Assembly (NCBI GenBank): GCA_944325775.1
Contig: CALVBL010000013.1
Coordinates: forward strand, 1-49,089
Direction of reading: 5' to 3'
DNA: 49,089 bases
Source of the DNA: an uncultured Helicobacter sp.
GTDB taxonomy: Bacteria; Campylobacterota; Campylobacteria; Campylobacterales; Helicobacteraceae
Shown here: positions 43,599-49,089 of the stretch, in pieces
Layout: each line of letters opens with the position of its first letter
Position numbering within the stretch: position 1 is the stretch's first letter
The notes under the pieces: generated by a model
The model's input: the letters and a program-made list of their open reading frames with translations, nothing else
The model's database searches: none
What the model was told of the DNA's origin: nothing
Position numbers and translations under genes: made by a program

Positions 43599-44768
43599 AT
43601 GTCTTATAACACTCATATAATGCCCCCCCCGTATAGTCCTCTAGCTTATATTTTAGCCTTTGTGCCATGGTGCATTCTGCCATTTAGCCCAATTGCCACC
43701 TTACTTATTGCTCTTAGTTTTTTGTATCTCCTTACCTTTCTTGCTCCTAGTGCATTTTTGCGCATTGTCATAAGCCTTGCCATCATCATAAGCGGAGCCA
43801 TCACTTATGGCAACAACACGCCATGCTATTCTGACGCGCTTAACTACTACACGACTTATCACAGCATTGCTAGAGGAGACTTTAGCCAAATCTTTGCTTA
43901 TGGGAGCGGCGTTGAGTTTCTTATGCCTCTGTATTGGTGTGTTATCTCTTTCTTTTTTGATTCTCTGCGATGCGTGGATTTTTTAATCCTTAATAGCATT
44001 TGCGCTGGCATCCTCACTCTTATCTGGCTAGAAAAATACGCACTCAAAGATACACAGGCGCGCTATGCCACACTTTGTGTGTTTTTTGTCTTTTGCCTCT
44101 TTAGCTTTTGGACACCCACCTTTTTGACGCGACAGCTTTTTGCCTGCATTTTTATTCTTTTTGCCCTCTACCAAACCTCAAAATACAAAACCCTTATCTT
44201 TGTATTACTTGGATTTTTTTGCCACACAACAGCCATTTTATTTTATGTACTCTTTTATTGTTTTAGGCATTATTTTAAACTTTCTATTATTATCACTCTT
44301 ATAGTTTCTCTTATGATTGCATCATCTAGTCTTTTCCCCACACTTATCTCAAATATGAAGTTTATTCCAGATTTTTTGTCACACAAGCTCTTGTATTATG
44401 ATAGGGTCATGGATGATGCTGGACGAGCTGTTTTAAAAGATTCTGTTTTTGTGTGTGTCCTCATGCTTTTGACAGCATATTATTACAAAAATATTGATCC
44501 CAAATGGCGCAATATCATCATTTTTTATGGAATTTTATTTCTTGTTTCGCCCATTGCTTCATGGAATTTTTCTATACGTGTAGGATTATTCTATCATGTC
44601 ATATTTGGTTTTTTATTTTTTAAAACATTAGAAAACAAACTCCTATATTTGTATATCCTAGCATTTGTTTTGCTCATAGACAGATTCCGAACTATGATAA
44701 AAATGTCCATTCTCAAAGAAGGTTTTTATGATCTTGATGGAGGATGGTTTTATTACTTATTTAACTAA
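43599..44768 (+). CDS. EpsG-like polysaccharide polymerase, multi-pass membrane protein
   Basis: 389-aa protein with about ten hydrophobic helices, resembling the EpsG family of exopolysaccharide/O-antigen polymerases: YSDALNYYTTYHSIARGDF, YGSGVEFLMPLYW, WTPTFLTRQLFACIFILFAL and GFFCHTTAILFYVLFY. It is more AT-rich than its neighbours. AAAAGGA lies five bases before the ATG at 43599. A C8 run lies seven codons in and could switch it off by slippage; the given frame is open. Its end overlaps the convergent phosphonate operon by 12 bases, so the two may belong to one surface-glycan locus. Confidence 0.8.
   Translation: MSYNTHIMPPPYSPLAYILAFVPWCILPFSPIATLLIALSFLYLLTFLAPSAFLRIVISLAIIISGAITYGNNTPCYSDALNYYTTYHSIARGDFSQIFAYGSGVEFLMPLYWCVISFFFDSLRCVDFLILNSICAGILTLIWLEKYALKDTQARYATLCVFFVFCLFSFWTPTFLTRQLFACIFILFALYQTSKYKTLIFVLLGFFCHTTAILFYVLFYCFRHYFKLSIIITLIVSLMIASSSLFPTLISNMKFIPDFLSHKLLYYDRVMDDAGRAVLKDSVFVCVLMLLTAYYYKNIDPKWRNIIIFYGILFLVSPIASWNFSIRVGLFYHVIFGFLFFKTLENKLLYLYILAFVLLIDRFRTMIKMSILKEGFYDLDGGWFYYLFN
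43623..43630 (+). repeat. C8 homopolymer near the start of the EpsG-like gene
   Basis: Eight cytosines after ATG, encoding Pro-Pro-Pro; a frameshift here would end translation early. Short, so slippage would be rarer than at the C10 and G14 tracts. Confidence 0.6.
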
Positions 44769-45824
44769 TAAAAATATTCTCTTAACTTCTTCTAGCTCAA
44801 ATACCCCATTTTTTGCCCGCGCATTGAGTGAGGCAAAAACCTCCTCTACCACCACAGAATCTAGCCCATAATCTCTAGGATTTGTGCTAACCTTTAATGT
44901 GCTAAAAAGCTCCTTTATAGCTCTAGTATATGGTGCTAGAATCTCTCGCGCCTCACACTTTGGCAAACAATCTAATAACAATGGAATACTAAAGCTACAC
45001 GCCAACCCATGTGGCACGCCAAATCGCATAGTGATAGGATAGCTTATCGCGTGTGCTAAGGCAGTTTGGGTGTTAGAAAACGCTAGGGCTGCATACATAC
45101 TCGCATATAGCATACTTTCACGCAACTCAAATGATTGTAGATTCTCTGCAAGATCAGGCAAGATACGCACAATAAGCTTGATAGAATCTAGTGCATAATG
45201 CGTAGAAATAGGATTAGCATTTTTATTCCATATAGATTCACACGCATGAGATAGTGCATCAAGCCCAGTAGCTATGGTATTTTCCCTGCTAAGTGTGCGC
45301 GTGAGATTCACATCATACAATGCGGTATGTGGATAGAGGCTATCGCTTTGAAGCGAATACTTCACCCCTGCTTTGCTATCCCAGATTGTCGCCCACTTGG
45401 TCAGCTCACTCCCCGTGCCTGCAGTCGTTGGAAAAGCAAAAATTGGCTTAGAAGCTATGCTAGAATCCCCCTCTATGATGACTAATCCATTATCACGCAC
45501 CACCACATCACCCCGCACACTTAAAAACTTCGCACTATCTAACACGCTTCCACCACCAATAGCTAAGACACTCTCAAACTCCCCTATATCTCTAAGTGTG
45601 TTTTTGAGTGCCACAAGCTCGCTTAGTTCCGGATTTGGTGTGATAGAATCTAGCACTGCCACCACGCGTTTGCCTAGCACCTCTTGCACTTTGGCAGTAA
45701 GCCCACGCGCACTAAAGCCCCGCGAAGTTACAAGCAAAATTCTATTAGATTCTAACTCCCTGCAAGCTTGTAGCAAATCTACGCCAAATCGTATCCTAAC
45801 CGGATTGTGATAGCCAAACTTCAT
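44757..45824 (-). CDS. Iron-containing alcohol dehydrogenase, probable phosphonoacetaldehyde reductase
   Basis: 355-aa group III alcohol dehydrogenase. NAD-binding text AIGGGSVLDSAKF, FPTTAGTGSE, and metal ligands in YDVNL, GLDALSHACES, ALAHAISYP and GVPHGLA. ATGLDALSHACESIWNKNAN resembles reductases that turn phosphonoacetaldehyde into 2-hydroxyethylphosphonate. Its start overlaps the phosphonopyruvate decarboxylase stop (ATGA), so it most likely acts on that enzyme's product. The substrate is inferred from context. Confidence 0.85.
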   Translation of the reverse strand: MKFGYHNPVRIRFGVDLLQACRELESNRILLVTSRGFSARGLTAKVQEVLGKRVVAVLDSITPNPELSELVALKNTLRDIGEFESVLAIGGGSVLDSAKFLSVRGDVVVRDNGLVIIEGDSSIASKPIFAFPTTAGTGSELTKWATIWDSKAGVKYSLQSDSLYPHTALYDVNLTRTLSRENTIATGLDALSHACESIWNKNANPISTHYALDSIKLIVRILPDLAENLQSFELRESMLYASMYAALAFSNTQTALAHAISYPITMRFGVPHGLACSFSIPLLLDCLPKCEAREILAPYTRAIKELFSTLKVSTNPRDYGLDSVVVEEVFASLNARAKNGVFELEEVKRIFLLVK

Positions 45825-47476
45825 TCCTCGCCTCCATTTGATATTGCCAGAAATCTACTCAAACGGGTTGCCACTTGCTTTGGTGTGATTTTAGGGCGTC
45901 CTAGAGGCTCCTTGCTCCCTTTTGCGATCCGTAGATACACAAACCACGCACCCCCACGCTCACAATCTATAAATGCTCGCAACACCTCGCCAAGCTCACT
46001 CACATCACGCGCGTGATACACACATTCATACCCACTCGCTCGTGCAATCGCACAAAAATCCACAAATGGCGAGAGATTAAACTGCCCACCAGTACTATCA
46101 TGACTCTCATTATCTAGCAAAATATGGCAGAAATTCCCCCTATCGCGTATTTTGGCATAATACGCATTGGTGCTAAGTGCGCCAAGTCGCATAAGCAGCG
46201 CAGAATCTCCATCGATCGCTATGACCTTGGTTTCATTCTTAAGCGCGATCCCAAGCCCCAAAGCCCCAACACAGCCCATAGAGCCAACCATATAGAGTTG
46301 GTTTGGTGTATCGCCTAGCTCATAGAGCTCACGCCCACATTTACCTGTGGTCGCTAGCAGTGTGCTTTTAGATTCTATAGCTATATGCTGAATAACCTCT
46401 AATGCTTGCAGCCTCGTTGGCAAAGCCTCCTGTGTCTGTGCTATCGGACAATCATCATTTTGCAATCCCATCTCTTGCAATGGATTATATCTAAGGGGCA
46501 CTTTAATAAAAGTCTTATCCCTCACGATAAAAAAGAAACTTTTGTTAGATTCTAAAACTTTGTGCGCATATAGCACCTGCTTCTTTGCTTCATCAAAATC
46601 CGCACTCAAAAACGCATACTCTATCTCGCAAGTCTCTAAAAGTTTATCAGTGATCACACCCAAAAGCTCATGTTGTGGCTCATCAGTATTATGCCCCCGC
46701 TCATCACGTTCTCCACGCAAAGACACAAAGCCAAGAATTGGAATACCAAATGTGTGGTTAAGACTTGTGAGGGGCGAGAGGGCATTACTAAGTCCGCTAT
46801 TTTGCATAAGCACCACGCCATATTCCGTGCTAGGCTTGTCTTTCGCGCGCTTTTGCTTGATTGCATCACTCGGACTTCGGTCACTACCGCCTAAGGTAGC
46901 TCCCTCGTCCTCACTCGCAAAACAAGCAAAATCATCGCAAAATACTTCGCCTCTCTCTGAATCCCGCGCACTAACTTTCCGCGACAAATGTAGGCTTGCG
47001 TTATCGCGCATATTATTTGAATTAGGCAAAGCCTCGCTAGGATTTTTTGGCGTTAGGGATTCTGCGATTGTTCTAGATTCTGAATCTAAGCTGCTAAATA
47101 TAGAATCTAAACTTTCTTTAGATTCTATATTTTCTTTACATTCCTCGCTTGGCTTGCCCGAGCATTCTAAGATTTGAGATGAGAAATCGGGGTTGTGCAG
47201 TCGCGAACGAGGAGATAAGACTGGAGCGTCTATCGACGAAGTGAGCGACAAACTCCCCGATTTATCGCTCAAAGCTGAATGCTTACCTAGAGCTGAATTT
47301 GCAAGACTAACCCCGCTCGCTATCGCCACCGCCTCCCCCTCATTATTCGCCATCACAAACCGCCCCTCATTAATCGCATAATTAATAAGCGGCGCGAGGT
47401 AGCTGCAGGGCACCCCGCTAAAATCCCTAAACCCACTCTCCCCCAAAAGCTCCCCAAACGCGTAAGTATCTAGCAT
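45821..47476 (-). CDS. aepY: Phosphonopyruvate decarboxylase with a 157-aa repeat-derived insertion
   Basis: ThDP enzyme that decarboxylates phosphonopyruvate to phosphonoacetaldehyde. Family text: FSGVPCSYLAPLINY, NNEGEAVAIASGVSLA, GVVLMQNSGLSNALSPLTSL, AIDGDSALLMRLGAL and LLDNESHDSTGGQ; the usual GDG of the ThDP motif reads GDS. At 551 aa it is far over the usual 375-400. Residues about 60-217 are inserted between two strands that normally follow directly. The insert carries two family-2 repeats in opposite orientation and is serine- and glutamate-rich. Without it the length is normal. The frame is open throughout. AAAGGAG precedes the ATG. Confidence 0.88.
   Translation of the reverse strand: MLDTYAFGELLGESGFRDFSGVPCSYLAPLINYAINEGRFVMANNEGEAVAIASGVSLANSALGKHSALSDKSGSLSLTSSIDAPVLSPRSRLHNPDFSSQILECSGKPSEECKENIESKESLDSIFSSLDSESRTIAESLTPKNPSEALPNSNNMRDNASLHLSRKVSARDSERGEVFCDDFACFASEDEGATLGGSDRSPSDAIKQKRAKDKPSTEYGVVLMQNSGLSNALSPLTSLNHTFGIPILGFVSLRGERDERGHNTDEPQHELLGVITDKLLETCEIEYAFLSADFDEAKKQVLYAHKVLESNKSFFFIVRDKTFIKVPLRYNPLQEMGLQNDDCPIAQTQEALPTRLQALEVIQHIAIESKSTLLATTGKCGRELYELGDTPNQLYMVGSMGCVGALGLGIALKNETKVIAIDGDSALLMRLGALSTNAYYAKIRDRGNFCHILLDNESHDSTGGQFNLSPFVDFCAIARASGYECVYHARDVSELGEVLRAFIDCERGGAWFVYLRIAKGSKEPLGRPKITPKQVATRLSRFLAISNGGEE
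46850..46931 (-). repeat. Family-2 structured repeat, copy 2c (inside phosphonopyruvate decarboxylase)
   Basis: Core only. On the minus strand: TTTTGCTTG, GCGAGTGAGGAC, GAGGGAGCTACC-TTAGGC-GGTAGTGACCGAA, GTCCGAGTGA, CAAGCAAAA. GGAC pairs with GTCC and TTTTGCTTG with CAAGCAAAA. In the sense direction it encodes residues around 182-210. Confidence 0.72.
47162..47282 (+). repeat. Family-2 structured repeat, copy 2d (inside phosphonopyruvate decarboxylase)
   Basis: Ends GCATTC (47162) and GAATGC (47282), with GATTTGAGATGAGAAATCGGGG and its partner CCCCGATTTATCGCTC. The inner hairpin here is GATAAGAC-TGGAGC-GTCTATC, replacing the GCTACC/GGTAG stem of other copies. Opposite orientation to copy 2c. 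Confidence 0.72.
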
Positions 47477-47485
47477 AGCACTCCT

Positions 47486-48172
47486 TTATATTTTAATCAC
47501 AGCAATACTCAAACTATCTCCAATAGGCACTTTTAGGGCAGAATCTATCTTATGAGATTGGCAAAACTCATGCACCGCCTCTTTGACCCCCACATAACCT
47601 TGTGAAAAATACTCATGGACTAAAATCACGCCCCCGCGCACCATTTTGGGATAAAAAAACTCCAATCCTGCCAATATAGGCTCATACAAATCACAATCCA
47701 AATTCACAAAACAAAACGCACTCTCCTCTAGATTCTGTGCGCTTTTTGGAAACCAACCTTTTTTGATCACACACTGCTCTTTGTTGGGCATTTTTGAGAG
47801 CACCAGCTCCACGCTTGTGTTTGAAAAGTGTTTTTGTCCTAAGTTTTTACCCATTGCCCCATCTCTAGCCTGCTCCAAATCCTGCACGCTAAAGCCCTCA
47901 AAAGTATCAAACAAATACAACCTTCTGTCTGCAAACGCTTCATTGATCACGCGTGCAAAATCCCCACGATACACGCCTACCTCTGCCACGCTTCCACGCA
48001 TTCCACGCTCACGCACTTCTTTGGCAAAATCTTTGACAAACGCCTCTCGCGCTTTCACACTTAGCTCGATATAACCCACATCAATTTTTTGCTCACAAAT
48101 CCCCATATCACGCAATTGATTGGCTATTTCATACAATCCTGTGAATGTGCCCACGACAATCCTATCAAACAC
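47486..48172 (-). CDS. TylF/MycF-like SAM methyltransferase part of a split gene (phase off)
   Basis: 228 codons from a GTG at 48172. TylF-type methyltransferase text: SVAEVGVYRGDFARVI (SAM site), LYLFDTFEGF, CFVNLDCDLYEPILAGLEFF (metal-binding acidic motif) and GGVILVHEYF. The frame is open upstream through NIPIYPADKITHLVFDRIVV to the G14 tract, and this text continues the N-terminal nucleotide-binding-like domain encoded at 48172-48369. With 15 (or 12) guanines one 294-aa protein would be made. It lies inside the phosphonate operon, so its target may be the phosphonate or the glycan carrying it; this is inference. Confidence 0.82.
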   Translation of the reverse strand: MFDRIVVGTFTGLYEIANQLRDMGICEQKIDVGYIELSVKAREAFVKDFAKEVRERGMRGSVAEVGVYRGDFARVINEAFADRRLYLFDTFEGFSVQDLEQARDGAMGKNLGQKHFSNTSVELVLSKMPNKEQCVIKKGWFPKSAQNLEESAFCFVNLDCDLYEPILAGLEFFYPKMVRGGVILVHEYFSQGYVGVKEAVHEFCQSHKIDSALKVPIGDSLSIAVIKI

Positions 48173-48369
48173 TAAATGTGTGATTTTGTCAGCGGGATAA
48201 ATGGGTATATTGCCCCCCCCCCCCCCGAGAGAGAATCTAGCGCGATACTTTGCCCCTCTTTGTGTGGATCATTGTCGATAAAGCATACGACTTCCTTGCC
48301 TTCATCGCGCAATTGTTTCCCTATAAGCCTCCCGCAGTTTCCTGCACCAAAGATGATAATTTTTTCCAT
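48172..48369 (-). CDS. N-terminal Rossmann-like part of the split methyltransferase (phase off)
   Basis: 65 codons: EKIIIFGAGNCGRLIGKQL and EVVCFIDNDPHKEGQ are the nucleotide-binding-like start seen in front of some TylF/FkbM-type methyltransferases and PglD-like proteins. After the G14 tract the frame reads AIYPFIPLTKSHI and stops. AAAGGAG lies five bases before the ATG. As given, the product is a fragment. Confidence 0.8.
   Translation of the reverse strand: MEKIIIFGAGNCGRLIGKQLRDEGKEVVCFIDNDPHKEGQSIALDSLSGGGGAIYPFIPLTKSHI
48213..48226 (-). repeat. G14 homopolymer tract (C14 on plus), phase-variation switch
   Basis: Fourteen guanines on the coding strand. Frame arithmetic: the first G completes TCG, and 13 remain where 14 or 11 are needed to join the methyltransferase frame. 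Off by one in this sequence; tract length should be checked in reads. Confidence 0.88.
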
Positions 48370-48408
48370 ATTTGCTCCTTTTGTGTTTTATGAAGCCTCA
48401 ATTTGCAA

Positions 48409-48452
48409 GGCATTCACTAGATTCTCAAACACTTCAGAATCTAGTGAATGCC
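48409..48452. repeat. Perfect 16-bp inverted repeat between PEP mutase and methyltransferase
   Basis: GGCATTCACTAGATTC (48409-48424) and GAATCTAGTGAATGCC (48437-48452) around a 12-base loop. The outer seven bases equal the ends of family-2 elements. In the operon transcript it would form a strong hairpin ahead of the methyltransferase start. Confidence 0.82.
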
Positions 48453-48547
48453 TCTTAGATCAGCCACTTGGCTTGCCCCAGAAATTCTAGGATTGTTGAA
48501 AAATCTAAGGCTTAACTTGTCCTTTGTGCGCCATTGTCTTATTTTTT

Positions 48548-48670
48548 GGCATTCTAAGGATTGAGATGAGAAAAGTGGGTTATCAAGCGAGGATTGAGGG
48601 AGCTTACTAGGCGTAAGTGACCGAAAATCCGAGTGAAGATTCCCACTTTTATCGCTCAATACTGAATGCC
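48548..48670 (+). repeat. Family-2 structured repeat, copy 2e
   Basis: The best complete copy. Ends GGCATTC and GAATGCC, AAAAGTGGG pairing with CCCACTTTT, GGATT with AATCC, and inner hairpin GCTTAC-TAGGC-GTAAGT. With the 16-bp inverted repeat it fills the 306-bp gap between PEP mutase and the methyltransferase; no gene is seen there. Confidence 0.82.
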
Positions 48671-48675
48671 ACTTT

Positions 48676-49089
48676 TTATATCGTCCCCGGGATCAGCGAG
48701 AGTATCTCCCCCACACTCATACACCGCCCCTCAATCTCTGCGCTCCTATCGTGTCGCAAAATCCCCTCCGCCACCTCTTTCATCGCCACAAACGATGCCC
48801 TTAGCAAATGGTTGGCATAAATGATGATATTTGCTCCTGCTTCACCAAGCTCATATGCAGTAATGGTATTAAAACTCGTTGGTACGACTACGATAGGTGT
48901 GTGTGCATCATGTGCTCGAAACCGAGCAAGAAACTCCAGCACCTCATCGGGGGATTTTTGGCGCGAGTGTATCATTATGCCATCAGCCCCCGCCTCCACA
49001 TACGCGTGTGCGCGCCTTAGTGCATCTTCTTGTCCTTTTTCTAGGATTAACGATTCTATACGCGCGATAATCATAAAATCCTGTGTGAT
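48676..49089 (-). CDS. aepX: Phosphoenolpyruvate mutase, C-terminal part (5' end outside window)
   Basis: C-terminal 137 codons of PEP mutase, the enzyme that forms the carbon-phosphorus bond (PEP to phosphonopyruvate). Diagnostic text: DFMIIARIESLI, AYVEAGADGIMIHSRQKSPD, FRAHDAHTPIVVVPTSFNTI and YANHLLRAS. The start lies beyond the right edge; an ATG at 49074 is internal. It is first of the visible operon genes, ahead of the methyltransferase, decarboxylase and reductase, so the set covers PEP to 2-hydroxyethylphosphonate. Confidence 0.93.
   Translation of the reverse strand: MTQDFMIIARIESLILEKGQEDALRRAHAYVEAGADGIMIHSRQKSPDEVLEFLARFRAHDAHTPIVVVPTSFNTITAYELGEAGANIIIYANHLLRASFVAMKEVAEGILRHDRSAEIEGRCMSVGEILSLIPGTI

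Overview
The window looks like chromosomal DNA from an enterohepatic Helicobacter. GC content is in the mid-40s by eye, which would suit the H. canis type, but this is inference and was not tested. Several blocks match Helicobacter gene orders as I remember them: mog-mobB-moaE-moaD-moeA-ribA; rpmH-rnpA-yidD-yidC-jag-mnmE; smpB-exbB-exbD; and nth-fliN-fliO-tonB. No tRNA, rRNA, CRISPR array or insertion sequence was found.

Layout. 1-17.4 kb is almost all minus strand: a partial chemoreceptor, a UDP-glucuronate decarboxylase-like SDR, a radical SAM protein, purF, addA, pheA, lysA, a phase-variable CgtA-like glycosyltransferase split at a C10 tract, the molybdopterin block, ribA and a DUF3943 protein. 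17.5-22.4 kb holds a YhcH protein, a 516-bp repeat-filled convergent spacer, a Fur-box-preceded TonB-dependent receptor, and a PLP enzyme carrying three in-frame copies of a structured repeat. 22.4-31.7 kb is mnmE-jag-yidC-yidD-rnpA-rpmH, then a ZorA/ZorB-like motor pair, exbD, exbB and smpB. 31.8-37.8 kb has a SPASM radical SAM gene behind an A20 tract, gmd, an Eis-like acetyltransferase, dnaB and nth. 37.8-42.7 kb is a plus-strand run: CheX-like, fliN, fliO, tonB, lepA. 42.8-49.1 kb has a MoeB/ThiF protein, an EpsG-like polymerase and a convergent phosphonate operon (PEP mutase, split methyltransferase, phosphonopyruvate decarboxylase, phosphonoacetaldehyde reductase).

Three themes stand out. 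(1) Two families of dispersed structured repeats, here called family 1 and family 2, have stems that change between copies while staying paired. They lie in spacers and also in frame inside two enzymes: three family-1 copies in the PLP enzyme and two family-2 copies in phosphonopyruvate decarboxylase. This resembles Rickettsia palindromic elements in behaviour. (2) The palindromic word TAGAWTCTA (a GANTC site) is strongly over-represented, and GAWTC words recur at exactly 15-bp spacing in moaE, yhcH and fliO, where they encode pentapeptide repeats. (3) Surface-glycan and phosphonate genes carry homopolymer tracts (C10, G14, C8, and A20 upstream of a start). Two of these genes are one base out of frame as given.

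How the genes work together: the phosphonate operon would turn PEP into 2-hydroxyethylphosphonate, probably for a surface glycan. CgtA-like, gmd, the SDR and EpsG-like genes fit the same surface. ExbB/ExbD, TonB and the outer-membrane receptor form an iron or metal uptake chain. The ZorAB-like pair sits between exbD and rpmH with no recognisable effector.
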